Positions 26,016-34,135 of a DNA stretch of 39,658 nucleotides are shown here, piece by piece; within the stretch, counting starts at the first letter, position 1, and every line of letters starts with the position of its first letter. Both the position numbers and the translations under genes were made by a program. The stretch covers positions 1 through 39,658 of the forward strand of contig JAKATR010000055.1 of NCBI GenBank assembly GCA_021818675.1. The letters run 5' to 3'. The notes under the pieces were generated by a model. It was not told the origin of the DNA. It saw only the letters and a list, made by a program, of their open reading frames with translations, and did not search any database. The stretch is from Thermoplasmata archaeon (lineage in GTDB: Archaea > Thermoplasmatota > Thermoplasmata > Thermoplasmatales > Thermoplasmataceae).

Positions 26016-26702
26016 CTATTTAGATTCTTTATTGGATAGTTTCATTACTAGATCCGGCCTATCTGTTCCTATGGAATCAACTCCTGCATTGATACAATTT
26101 ATAATTTCCTCCTCACTATTTGGAGTCCACACACTTACATTGATTCCTCCCTTGTGGCATAAATCTACATAATCCTTGTTGATACCCTCAAAATACAGAG
26201 AAAGAATATTGCTTTTACAGCTTTTTGCCACCGTAACGGGATCAACCGGGAACCCTGCAAGAAGCGCACCTGTTTCCAGAGCTGGAATATATTTTTTTAT
26301 TTCAAGGAGAATTTCATGGTAAAATGATATTACAATTGTTCTTTTTATGATGTCAGGTCTATCACTGAGAAGTTTTATCATTGCCTTAACAGTGTTTACG
26401 TCCTTAAGTTCAACAATTAGAGGTATACTTATACTATTATAAACATCTTCAAGAGTGGGTATTTTATCACCGCTTTTCAGTTTTATTGCCAAGATTTCCT
26501 GAAGATTCATCTCTGATATCTTTTTATTTATCCCCGCAACTCTATTCAGATCAGCATCGTGATTGACAATCAAACTTCCATCCTTGCTCAGGTGAACATC
26601 ACATTCAATGGCATTACACCCAATTTTCTCTGCACCCATAAACGCTTTAAGCGTATTCTCTGGAAAGAGATCACCGCCTCCTCTATGTGCAATAACAAAC
26701 AT
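26016..26702 (-). CDS. Glycerophosphodiester phosphodiesterase
   Basis: Hydrolyses glycerophosphodiesters to an alcohol and glycerol phosphate; in this setting it probably recycles lipid headgroups. The family signature is intact. AHRGGGDLFPENTLKAF (catalytic His and Arg) is at the N-terminus. IECDVHLSKDG (metal-binding Glu and Asp) and NHDADLNR (second catalytic His) follow. The barrel continues through LIVELKD to VSVWTPN and GTDRPDLV. There is no signal peptide, so it acts in the cytoplasm. CAATTATAC on the plus strand (26725-26733) is a TATA element about 23-31 nt before the ATG, so it is likely leaderless. Confidence 0.93.
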   Translation of the reverse strand: MFVIAHRGGGDLFPENTLKAFMGAEKIGCNAIECDVHLSKDGSLIVNHDADLNRVAGINKKISEMNLQEILAIKLKSGDKIPTLEDVYNSISIPLIVELKDVNTVKAMIKLLSDRPDIIKRTIVISFYHEILLEIKKYIPALETGALLAGFPVDPVTVAKSCKSNILSLYFEGINKDYVDLCHKGGINVSVWTPNSEEEIINCINAGVDSIGTDRPDLVMKLSNKESK

Positions 26703-26835
26703 TTTCTTCAGTTTAACAATTTAACAATTATACTTAAAGATTTAACCTGAAGAACTGAAATTCATCAAATCCTGGTCAAAATCCGAGTCTTTCTCTTAAA
26801 TTTGAGCGCCAAATTAGAATTATTAATAAAAAATA

Positions 26836-28209
26836 ATGAATAAAGGGATATATAGAATATATCTGGAAACTATAAATATGATTTATAATATATCAACTAT
26901 GTTTAAAGCAATGGATGACAGCAAAATCAGAAGAATCCATATGAAAATAACGACCCTTTCTTCTGCTGGTAGTTTTCTGGATGGGTTCGACATCTCAATA
27001 ATCTCGGTTGCCATACTGACCCTTACTTCCCTCTATTCTCTAACAACAACAGAACAGACGCTCCTCCTTGGCTCCACACTTCTGGGAATGGTTTTTGGTG
27101 GAGTAAGTATAGGCTATTTAACTGACATTAAGGGTAGGAGGTTTGTGTTTCTTTGGGATATGGTTATTTTCATTTTGTTTACATTTCTGACAGCTATTTC
27201 ACTGAATTATACACAGTTATTAATCTTCAGGCTTCTGCTTGGGGTAGCCATAGGCGCAGATTATGCAATTACACCCACAATAATCGCAGAGTTCGCCCCT
27301 GCCAAGCATAGGGGGAAATTACTTAGTTTTTCTGGGGGAGCATGGTTTATTGGTGCTTTTGCTGCTTATGGGGTTGGCTATCTGATGCCTCTGTTTTTTC
27401 CCGTGGCTGAAGCTTGGAGAATAATGTTCGGTATAGGCATTATACCTGCGATTATCGTTTTATTTTTAAGAAGGGATATCCCTGAATCGCCCAGATGGTT
27501 AGTGGCTCAGGGAGAATACACAAGAGCAGAAAAGTCAATGAGAGTGATTAGCAAGGATGCAGAAATCTCATTACATACAAAAAGGAAGAAAACAAGAATA
27601 AGTGTCCTATTCAGCAAAAAATATATTGCTGCAACTATTTTTATTTCCATATTTTGGTTTGTACTTGATGCGGTTACTTATGTAATAGCTCTTAACGGGC
27701 CATCTATTTTAGCATCTAATTTCAGCTTGACATCAGATGTTGCATCAGGATATGCTGCAATCATAGCTGCTTTTGCGATCATTGGAGCTGTTGTTGCTAT
27801 CATTTTTATTGATAGAACCGGCAGAAAGAATTTAACCCTTGCAGGGTTTGTTGGAATGGTTATACCATTATTTGTGGCAGCTTTGGTATTTGAATTTTAT
27901 CCAAATCTAATATTTATAATAATTCTGTTTGTAATATTCGAAATCAGCCAGGAGGTTGGACCTGGAATTACAAATTCCGTATACCCACAGGAATTATATC
28001 CTACTGAAATTAGATCAACTGCTCAGGGTTTTGGAACAACTATCAGCAGAATAGGCGCTTTATTTGGAATATTCACATTTGCTATCTTCTCAACAATCAC
28101 TATTGGATTAGAGTATCTTGCAGTATTATCTTTAATTGGGTTGATTGCTACGATCATATTTGGAGTGGAAACAAAGGGAAAATCGTTGGAGGTACTTTCC
28201 GGCGAGTAA
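26836..28209 (+). CDS. MFS transporter, sugar/organic-acid porter type
   Basis: A 12-segment major facilitator permease (up to 457 residues). The N-terminal half has the signature GYLTDIKGRRFVF and, after segment four, an R-rich link. PESPRWLVAQGEYTRAEKS is the sugar-porter motif before the central loop. The second half has FIDRTGRKNL and the ELYPTEIRSTAQGFG motif. A conserved-looking DGFD opens segment one. The substrate is not shown. The start is uncertain: ATGs at 26836, 26878 and 26899 are in frame, and TATAAATA 20-30 nt before 26899 could mean a leaderless start there. The next stretch (28210-28260) is T-rich. Confidence 0.9.
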   Translation: MNKGIYRIYLETINMIYNISTMFKAMDDSKIRRIHMKITTLSSAGSFLDGFDISIISVAILTLTSLYSLTTTEQTLLLGSTLLGMVFGGVSIGYLTDIKGRRFVFLWDMVIFILFTFLTAISLNYTQLLIFRLLLGVAIGADYAITPTIIAEFAPAKHRGKLLSFSGGAWFIGAFAAYGVGYLMPLFFPVAEAWRIMFGIGIIPAIIVLFLRRDIPESPRWLVAQGEYTRAEKSMRVISKDAEISLHTKRKKTRISVLFSKKYIAATIFISIFWFVLDAVTYVIALNGPSILASNFSLTSDVASGYAAIIAAFAIIGAVVAIIFIDRTGRKNLTLAGFVGMVIPLFVAALVFEFYPNLIFIIILFVIFEISQEVGPGITNSVYPQELYPTEIRSTAQGFGTTISRIGALFGIFTFAIFSTITIGLEYLAVLSLIGLIATIIFGVETKGKSLEVLSGE

Positions 28210-28379
28210 CTTTTTCCATTTTTGTTAATCAATGCAGATAGCGGTTTTTAATTATTTTAAAAAGATCAAAGGGCATTTTGCGAAATGAGACGATTGTTAA
28301 ATAAATTTAAAAATGATGAAATTTTTGGAATAATTATGAATAAATGCACTATGCTACAGTGCCTTCTGAAGTCCGATCC

Positions 28380-29219
28380 TTATGGGGAGTATCCTGCACT
28401 AACATAGTTTTCAAATTTTATAGGTTCCTTTACAAACCTCAAAACTGAACTGGTTTCCCTGTAATAGTTCAGGGTTAGTCTGTGTAACATAAGTGGATCC
28501 AGAAAACCGCCTTCAGAGATCTTTTCACCAAGGTTTCTCGAGAAGAATCCAGATTTTGCAGCAACCGATGGCATATTTTCCTTTTTTGCAACTATATTCA
28601 TGCAGTCAACAAAATTGATCATTTCCCTGGAGTTTGCTTCAATGGCTCCCGTGATGGACGAGGCTAATTTTAAAGTTTTTGCAAGATCTTCAACATGAAC
28701 CGGGCATATGGGTCCACCATCGGGGAAACTCCTCACACCTTTCCCTAAAAGATCCTTTATCATTTTTACAAATTTGTCTTCATTCCCGCCAAAGGCAAAA
28801 GACATCCTTACTATTAAGTGGTTTTTTACCAAACTTGCATTATCTTCACCAGTCCTCTTGGTTCTGAAATACTCATTCTGTCCATAATGGACATTTATTG
28901 AGGAAAAGTAGACCAGTCTCTGGTTTTTATCAAGTTTCTTAACAGCGGATGCCACATTTTTTATCCCTTTCACATTCAGGTCAAAGAGTTCTTCATCCTT
29001 CTGTGAATCTGACCCTGCAAGATATAATATCTCATCGAAATCTTTCACAATATCCTGTACATTGTCAATCTTTGTTATATCTCCTTCAATCCAATTAAAC
29101 TTAGAAAAATTTTTGCCATCCATTTTGTTCCTGGAAAGATAAGAAACTTCATCATATCCCATTCTCTGCATTAGCTCTTTTCCAAGATATCCAGAACCTC
29201 CAATAAATAATGCTTTCAC
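28380..29219 (-). CDS. NAD(P)-dependent epimerase/dehydratase family protein (extended SDR)
   Basis: Rossmann-fold protein of 279 residues with the N-terminal nucleotide motif FIGGSGYLGKEL. The segment ILYLAGSDSQ is typical, followed by LVYFSSINVHYGQ. The catalytic YxxxK is YFRTK, and IVRMSFAFG follows. The overall shape matches the atypical extended SDRs (NmrA or NDUFA9-like groups) that bind NAD(P) and act on sugars or as redox sensors; the substrate is not evident. The start is GTG. It lies 30 nt after the 29250-30161 gene on the same strand and may be co-transcribed with it. Confidence 0.85.
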   Translation of the reverse strand: MKALFIGGSGYLGKELMQRMGYDEVSYLSRNKMDGKNFSKFNWIEGDITKIDNVQDIVKDFDEILYLAGSDSQKDEELFDLNVKGIKNVASAVKKLDKNQRLVYFSSINVHYGQNEYFRTKRTGEDNASLVKNHLIVRMSFAFGGNEDKFVKMIKDLLGKGVRSFPDGGPICPVHVEDLAKTLKLASSITGAIEANSREMINFVDCMNIVAKKENMPSVAAKSGFFSRNLGEKISEGGFLDPLMLHRLTLNYYRETSSVLRFVKEPIKFENYVSAGYSP

Positions 29220-29249
29220 AAAGGGTTAACGATTAAAGAATAAAAAAGG

Positions 29250-30161
29250 TTATCCCTCATCTTTTAGCTCTTGTATCTCCGAAATGGATAATTTATTATC
29301 CGGATTTTTCTGAACATAATCTGAAACACGCTTTAAGAATATTTTCTGAGCTGACTTCAGCAAATAGAAATCAATTTCATAATTGCCTTTCTCAAATTTT
29401 ACAACTCTTCTGAAAGTCAGGATATCTTCCACAGTGAGAAATGAAAGAAGCCTGCTCAATTCATCGTCTATTATCTCTCCTGAATAAAAACCCGGTTCTT
29501 TCTTTAATCTATGTATCTTATCTCCTGAAATATCTTCACTAGAATTGTAAACGCAAACGATCTTTTCCTGCTCTTCATACTTTACCTCCATAATATAATC
29601 ATTCAATTTGATATCAGAATTTTTCTGGATTGACAAAGGTGAAAAAGTCAGAGAGACTATTGAGATGGCAGCAAATTTACTTAATCTCCCGATTAAATTT
29701 TCAAATTGTTCTGATTTCCCAAGATATTCTAAAGAAAACCCCGGGATATTTCTGTTTGAAAAAGTTATGATCTTTGTTATCATGCCCTCATCAGACATTA
29801 GATATCTGAGGTAAATTACAACTTTCCCGTTATTGAAGTGAATCGTATCAAGAATTACAGAATATATCCTGAGAGCTTGTCCCAATGCCAGAAGTTCTGA
29901 GAATTCCTTTGAAGAATCTTTGATCACAATAAAATCTCCCAGATCCTTATACTGGACTTTTGTCAGAAAAATGGAATCCTCTCTCTTCATACTTTCGGGC
30001 TTCTCCAGGTACATAATCAATGAAACATTGTCTCCATCGAAAAGAACACCTCCAAAAAGACTCACCTTGAATTTACTCATTGTTTTGAATATTGGATAGT
30101 CTGAGGTGAGGGTAATTATAATCTGTCTCCCTCTTTCGTCAAGTTTTTTAGTATCAATCAT
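29250..30161 (-). CDS. Hypothetical protein divergent from PCNA, 303 residues
   Basis: Not recognised. It is a soluble protein rich in beta-strand patterns (KFKVSLFGGVLFDGDNVSLIMYLE). A middle alpha/beta region has KVVIYLRYLMSDEGMITKIITF and the segment NIPGFSLEYLGKS. The C-terminal part contains LLSFLTVEDILTFRRVV and ends in a charged helix (LSISEIQELKDEG). A frame-extending ATG at 30173 exists, but the TATA element (TTTATAG on plus, 30185-30191) is 24-30 nt before the ATG at 30161, which fits a leaderless start there. It is divergent from pcna with a 154-nt shared control region and may run on into the epimerase gene. Confidence 0.6.
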   Translation of the reverse strand: MIDTKKLDERGRQIIITLTSDYPIFKTMSKFKVSLFGGVLFDGDNVSLIMYLEKPESMKREDSIFLTKVQYKDLGDFIVIKDSSKEFSELLALGQALRIYSVILDTIHFNNGKVVIYLRYLMSDEGMITKIITFSNRNIPGFSLEYLGKSEQFENLIGRLSKFAAISIVSLTFSPLSIQKNSDIKLNDYIMEVKYEEQEKIVCVYNSSEDISGDKIHRLKKEPGFYSGEIIDDELSRLLSFLTVEDILTFRRVVKFEKGNYEIDFYLLKSAQKIFLKRVSDYVQKNPDNKLSISEIQELKDEG

Positions 30162-30184
30162 TAAACAATCCATTGAGACGATTG

Positions 30185-30191
30185 ATTTATA
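30185..30191 (-). promoter_or_regulatory. TATA box of the gene divergent from PCNA
   Basis: CTATAAA on the minus strand lies 24-30 nt before the ATG at 30161 and decides between the two in-frame ATGs. Confidence 0.5.
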
Positions 30192-30278
30192 GCTTATGTT
30201 CTTAAATCACAATTTCGTAATTTGATCAACCCTGATACATAATTATAGATCAAAAAGGAAAAATAATTAATACCCACT

Positions 30279-30311
30279 TGTATAACACACTTATACCAAA
30301 AATAGGAGTGA
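30279..30311 (+). promoter_or_regulatory. PCNA promoter and ribosome binding site
   Basis: TTGTATAAC (30279-30287) is a good TATA element, with a second AT-rich candidate, CTTATACC, at 30290-30297. GGAGTGA at 30305-30311 is 4 nt before the ATG and matches the archaeal anti-Shine-Dalgarno well. Unlike many neighbours, pcna probably has a short leader. Confidence 0.6.
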
Positions 30312-30315
30312 TGAA

Positions 30316-31056
30316 ATGACAAAACTATCCATTTCAATAAAAAATCTCAGAGAAATAATAGATTTGCTAAATACGGTTGTATCAGAAGCCAAGCTTAAAC
30401 TTGATTCCAATGGTCTCAGTGTGAAAGCTGTTGACAGTGCTCATGTTGCAATGATAGATATCCATATGAATAAAGAATCTTTCATTGATTACAACGTTGA
30501 TCAGGAGGATGAACTGGCAGTTGATGTTGACAAGTTAAAAGGAATAATCAAACTGGCAACTTCAAATGATAATATAGTTATGATAAAGGAGAACGAAAGA
30601 CTGAAGTTTAAACTGGGCTCAATAAGCAAGAGCATTCCTCTTCTTGACAATAGCTCTGTCCTCACACCGAAGGTTCCAGCAATTCACAGCGAAAGCTACG
30701 TAGTTCTGAGAAAGGGAGAACTGGAAAGAGGTCTGAAGGCAGCGGAAGATGTATCAGATGCCATAAAGCTTATAATGAAACCGGAAGAATTCAGAGCAAG
30801 GTCCGCATCAGAATCAGAAGACTCCGAGATGGTACTGCAAAAGTCTGACCTCATAGAATTAAACTGCAATGCGGAAGTAAAAAGTTCATATCCGCTCGAC
30901 TATCTTCTGAGACTGGTAAAATCTCTTGGAAATGCAGAAGAATTGAAATTGAGTTTCAAGGATGATTATCCACTGTCAATAGAATTTAAAACGTCCAAGG
31001 ACGCAGTTGAAGGAGTATCAGGTTTTTTCCTCTTAGCTCCAAGAATGGAACATTAA
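30316..31056 (+). CDS. pcn: DNA polymerase sliding clamp (PCNA)
   Basis: The ring-shaped processivity factor for replication and repair. Its 246 residues match the archaeal norm. The N-terminal LREIIDLLNTVVSEAKLKLDSNGLSVKAVDSAHVAMID region carries the family signature (split here by brevity: strand, helix, then DSAHVAM). The centre has YNVDQEDELAVDVDKL, and the interdomain link is acidic, with a run at RSASESEDSEM. The C-terminus SIEFKTSKDAVEGVSGFFLLAPRMEH ends in the typical LAPR motif. A strong Shine-Dalgarno site precedes it. Its stop lies 3 nt from the 3' end of tRNA-Arg on the other strand. Confidence 0.96.
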   Translation: MTKLSISIKNLREIIDLLNTVVSEAKLKLDSNGLSVKAVDSAHVAMIDIHMNKESFIDYNVDQEDELAVDVDKLKGIIKLATSNDNIVMIKENERLKFKLGSISKSIPLLDNSSVLTPKVPAIHSESYVVLRKGELERGLKAAEDVSDAIKLIMKPEEFRARSASESEDSEMVLQKSDLIELNCNAEVKSSYPLDYLLRLVKSLGNAEELKLSFKDDYPLSIEFKTSKDAVEGVSGFFLLAPRMEH

Positions 31057-31059
31057 AAA

Positions 31060-31134
31060 CGGGCGCGGGGGGATTTGGACCCCCGATCTACAGCTTAGGA
31101 GGCTGTTGCCATATCCATGCTTGGCCACGCGCCC
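31060..31134 (-). tRNA. tRNA-Arg (anticodon CCT)
   Basis: On the minus strand the acceptor is GGGCGCG with CGCGCCC and discriminator G. The D stem is GCC/GGC. The anticodon stem is ACAGC/GCTGT with loop CTCCTAA. The T arm is GGGGG-TCCAAAT-CCCCC. Anticodon CCT reads AGG. No intron and no encoded CCA. An AT-rich promoter element (AAAATATG, about 31159-31166 on plus) lies about 25-32 nt before its 5' end. Confidence 0.95.
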
Positions 31135-31334
31135 AGTGTAAACCTGAAATAATTTACGCATATTTTACATTGTCGTTAGGATTTTTAGGAGAAGCTTTAA
31201 AATTTTGATCCACCGGTCAATATGCAGGAACATTCTCTTATTGCAATGCAATTAAGGGTATGCACATCATTGCTCATTTACCTTGAAGCAATACAAATGT
31301 TAAGATTATTGTATAAGCTGATTATTTCAAATGC

Positions 31335-32189
31335 ATGATGAATGGAAAACCTTTCGCAGATAAAATTGTTCTTATATCGGGTGGAGCAACAGGTTTAGGA
31401 CTTGCAATGGCAAAGAAGATTGGCTCTTATGGAGCAACTATGGTGATTCTAAGCAGAAACGAGGAGCGACTCAACGAAGCCGTTGAATCCATGAAGAAGG
31501 AAGGCATAAATGCTCACTACTATGTATGCGACGTAAGGGATCATGAAAAAGTGGAAGAAACCGTTCAGGATATATGGAAGGGTCTTGGACCAATAAATTG
31601 TCTTATAAACAATGCCGCAGGTAATTTCATTAGCAGGACAGAAGACCTCAGCGTAAAGGCGTTTGAAAGCGTTATAGGGATAGTTCTGATGGGAACAATA
31701 CATCTCAGTCTTTCCGTTGGAAAGATGTGGATTAAGGAGAAGATGAAGGGAAACATACTGAACATAACCACTACGTATTCATGGACAGGGTCTGGTTATG
31801 TGACACCTTCAGCTGCAGCGAAGGGGGGTATAACTGCTTTCACAAGATCTTTGGCATCAGAGTGGGGAAGCAAAGGAATTAGAGTAAATGCCATAGCTCC
31901 GGGACCATTTAAAACAGAGGGGGCATGGAAAAGACTTGTTCCTTCAGAGATGGTAGAGAAAGAAATGACAAAAAGAGTTCCGCTGGGGAGGCTTGGTCAA
32001 CCCGAGGAAATCTCAGAACTTGCAGCTTATCTTCTTTCGGATTATTCAGGATATATTAATGGTGATATTGTAACCATAGATGGAGGCGAGTGGATTTATG
32101 GGGGAGGGCAGTTTAACCAGCTGAGCACACTTCCTGATGAATTTTGGGAAAGTTTGAAAGAAAGCAGGAAGAAGATTCGATCCAGTTGA
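31335..32189 (+). CDS. SDR oxidoreductase, 2,4-dienoyl-CoA reductase-like
   Basis: Classical-size SDR of 284 residues. The cofactor motif is SGGATGLGLAMAKKIG, with SRNEER after it, which suggests NADP(H). NNAAGNFISRTEDLS and the segment TTTYSWTGSGYVTPSAAAKGG are those of the peroxisomal-type dienoyl-CoA reductase group, in which the catalytic Tyr and Lys are not in the usual YxxxK spacing. INAIAP-type VNAIAPGPFKTEGAW and the closing DGGEWIYGGGQFN also fit. The reaction would be NADPH reduction of unsaturated acyl-CoA; the true substrate is uncertain in an archaeon. TATAAG about 18-23 nt upstream suggests leaderless; an ATG at 31338 is equally possible. Confidence 0.85.
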   Translation: MMNGKPFADKIVLISGGATGLGLAMAKKIGSYGATMVILSRNEERLNEAVESMKKEGINAHYYVCDVRDHEKVEETVQDIWKGLGPINCLINNAAGNFISRTEDLSVKAFESVIGIVLMGTIHLSLSVGKMWIKEKMKGNILNITTTYSWTGSGYVTPSAAAKGGITAFTRSLASEWGSKGIRVNAIAPGPFKTEGAWKRLVPSEMVEKEMTKRVPLGRLGQPEEISELAAYLLSDYSGYINGDIVTIDGGEWIYGGGQFNQLSTLPDEFWESLKESRKKIRSS

Positions 32190-32280
32190 TTCCGGAATCT
32201 AAACTATAAAAGCCTATCTATATGTGTGAAAATGAGCCCTTACAAAAGACCTTTAATCTATTGTTAAAATGATGTGGTGT

Positions 32281-32628
32281 ATGTCTGAGAAGAATACCGA
32301 AATTGAAAAGTTGGGTGAAATCCAAAAAATCATGAAATATCTCTCCACAGAACATGGCGGGATGGCAGGAGCATATGATTCATTTATTAAGTCAGTGCTG
32401 AAGAATGAAAAATTGTCGCTCAAGGTTAAGGAATTAATCTCAATAGCATTGTCCATAAGCTCTCAATGTGAATGGTGCATAACATACCACGTAAAGATGG
32501 CTCTGGAAGCAGGGGCAACAGAAGAGGAAATTATTGAGGCAGGTATGGTTTCAGTGCTCATGAGCGGTTCTCCTGCACTGATGCATCTAATTCCCGTGAA
32601 GAAAGCTCTTGACGAATTTAAAAAATGA
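32281..32628 (+). CDS. Carboxymuconolactone decarboxylase/AhpD-like protein
   Basis: Small helical protein of the CMD/AhpD family, 115 residues. The signature CEWCITYHVKMALEAGAT holds the redox-type CxxC and the conserved His three residues on, as in AhpD-type peroxidase partners. The later EEIIEAGMVSVLMSGSPALMH completes the family core. It may act in thiol-based peroxide defence; no peroxiredoxin gene is nearby. The frame stays open to an ATG at 32269 (extra MMWC), but a TATA-like TTTAATC (32252-32258) is better spaced for the ATG at 32281. It converges on the DUF302 gene with a 6-nt gap. Confidence 0.85.
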   Translation: MSEKNTEIEKLGEIQKIMKYLSTEHGGMAGAYDSFIKSVLKNEKLSLKVKELISIALSISSQCEWCITYHVKMALEAGATEEEIIEAGMVSVLMSGSPALMHLIPVKKALDEFKK

Positions 32629-32634
32629 AGAAGT

Positions 32635-33012
32635 TTAAAGAAGATTTTCGAGAACTTCTATCATCTCATTTTCGTATTTTACTGCACCACTTTTTATTTT
32701 CAAATATTGTTCAGCCAGTGATGATACCTTTAATAAACTTACATGGGCTCCTTTATCGGTCTTATATATGGTAATCTTGCAGGGAAGGAATAATCCCATG
32801 GATTCATTTTCTGCTATAAGTTCTTTCGCGGCCTGCGGTTTACAAACATTCATTATGTAATAGGTTTTGAACTTTTCCTGGAAATTATTTTCAAGTATCT
32901 GTTTTAGATCGATGTAGGAAAGTGTCACAAAACCCTTGTCTTTCATTTTTTTCATTATAATTCCAAAAAGCTTTTCAGCATCATATTCATAATCTTTTTC
33001 AAAGCTGTACAT
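32635..33012 (-). CDS. DUF302 family protein
   Basis: A 125-residue protein of the DUF302 fold. It opens with a strand and a helix, FEKDYEYDAEKLFGIIMKKMKDKGF, and then the core YYIMNVCKPQAAKELIAENESMGLFLPCKITIY region (read in parts: VCKPQAA, then GLFLPCKI), which is the conserved centre of the family, with two cysteines. The function is unknown; a role in redox or lipid metabolism has been suggested from neighbours in other genomes. It is single, convergent to the AhpD-like gene. Confidence 0.8.
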   Translation of the reverse strand: MYSFEKDYEYDAEKLFGIIMKKMKDKGFVTLSYIDLKQILENNFQEKFKTYYIMNVCKPQAAKELIAENESMGLFLPCKITIYKTDKGAHVSLLKVSSLAEQYLKIKSGAVKYENEMIEVLENLL

Positions 33013-33135
33013 AATTTCATAATGTTAAAACAATTCATTAATTTGTGGATTTCCCATGGAAGGCAATTCAGTCTTGAGGTTTTCCTTCACATTATATAGG
33101 TATGAGTCAGAACCATATTTGTAAACGAATAAGGC

Positions 33136-33148
33136 TTTATTATTTAAG
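33136..33148 (+). promoter_or_regulatory. TATA box of the malate dehydrogenase gene
   Basis: TTTATTATTTAAG ends 13 nt before the ATG at 33162 and starts 26 nt before it. The best TATA register (33136-33143) implies a leaderless transcript. Confidence 0.45.
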
Positions 33149-33161
33149 ACGATAACGTAGA

Positions 33162-34133
33162 ATGAAACCTAAGATTTCAGTTATCGGTGCAGGAAATGTA
33201 GGAGCAAGTTTGGCACAGTTCCTCGTTTTGAAGGAACTGGGGGATGTTTATCTCTTTGATGTTGTTGACGGGGTGCCTGAAGGAAAGGCACTGGACATTG
33301 CAGAGGGTAACCCTCACTGGGGAGTGGATTCAGAGGTAAGAGGATTCACAACAATCGACGAAACTGCATATAAAAATATGGAAAATTCCGACGTCATTAT
33401 TGTAACTGCAGGTCTTGCCAGAAAACCTGGAATGAGCAGGGACGATCTGCTGGAAAAAAATGTGCAGATTATTTCTTCAGTGGCAAGAAACGTAAAAAAA
33501 TATTCTCCAAACTCAAATATTGTAATCGTTTCAAATCCAGCCGACACTATGGCATACGCATTCCAGAAGGTAAGCGGCATTTCACCTTCCAAAATTATTG
33601 GTCTCGGAGGATCTCTTGACAGTTCCAGATTCAGAACATTCCTTTCAATGGAATTGGGAGTTTCTGTAGAAGACATAAATGCATTTGTTATAGGTGGTCA
33701 CGGGGACGATATGGTTCCTTTCATTAGATATTCCAGTGTTTCTGGAATTCCAATTTCAAATCTGCTATCTAAAGAAAAAATCGATGAAATAGTTAAGAGG
33801 ACAAGATTCGGAGGCGGAGAAATAGTCAACTACCTGAAGACCGGTAGTGCATATTATGCCCCAGGCGCATCAATAACTGCCATGGTTGAATCCATAATAA
33901 GGGACAAGAAGAGAGTTATCCCATGCGCTGCATATATAGATGAAAAACTCTCAAAACATTATGACGCAAAGGGTCTTTTCATTGGGGTTCCAATAAAGAT
34001 AGGAAAACACTGTGTTGAAGAGATTTACAAAATTGATTTCACCGCAGAAGAAAGGGAACTATGGATGAAAACCGTTAAATCGGTTTCAGAAAATGCGTCA
34101 AAAGTGGATCAGTTTTTGGCCAAAGGAAATTAA
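33162..34133 (+). CDS. mdh: Malate dehydrogenase (LDH-like type)
   Basis: NAD(P)-dependent oxidation of malate to oxaloacetate in the citric acid cycle. It has 323 residues. The Rossmann motif is VIGAGNVGASLAQF, with the cofactor-selecting Asp in YLFDVVDGVPEGKALD. The substrate loop ARKPGMSRDDLL has Arg at the position that selects malate over lactate. VSNPADTMAY and GLGGSLDSSRF (substrate Arg) follow, then the catalytic His in GGHGDDMVPF. It belongs to the tetrameric LDH-like archaeal and bacterial group. It is monocistronic, with its stop only 2 nt from the end of the convergent queC. Confidence 0.95.
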   Translation: MKPKISVIGAGNVGASLAQFLVLKELGDVYLFDVVDGVPEGKALDIAEGNPHWGVDSEVRGFTTIDETAYKNMENSDVIIVTAGLARKPGMSRDDLLEKNVQIISSVARNVKKYSPNSNIVIVSNPADTMAYAFQKVSGISPSKIIGLGGSLDSSRFRTFLSMELGVSVEDINAFVIGGHGDDMVPFIRYSSVSGIPISNLLSKEKIDEIVKRTRFGGGEIVNYLKTGSAYYAPGASITAMVESIIRDKKRVIPCAAYIDEKLSKHYDAKGLFIGVPIKIGKHCVEEIYKIDFTAEERELWMKTVKSVSENASKVDQFLAKGN

Positions 34134-34135
34134 TT

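Noticed and set aside
28337-28408. Short plus-strand ORF (MNKCTMLQCLL) between the MFS gene and the epimerase gene
   Set aside because: It is 23 codons and runs into the 3' end of the epimerase gene on the other strand; no start signal of note.
24247-30161. Genomic island inserted at tRNA-Gln, suggested by looser genes and unknown proteins downstream
   Set aside because: No integrase gene and no duplicate of the tRNA 3' end were seen; gene content is ordinary.
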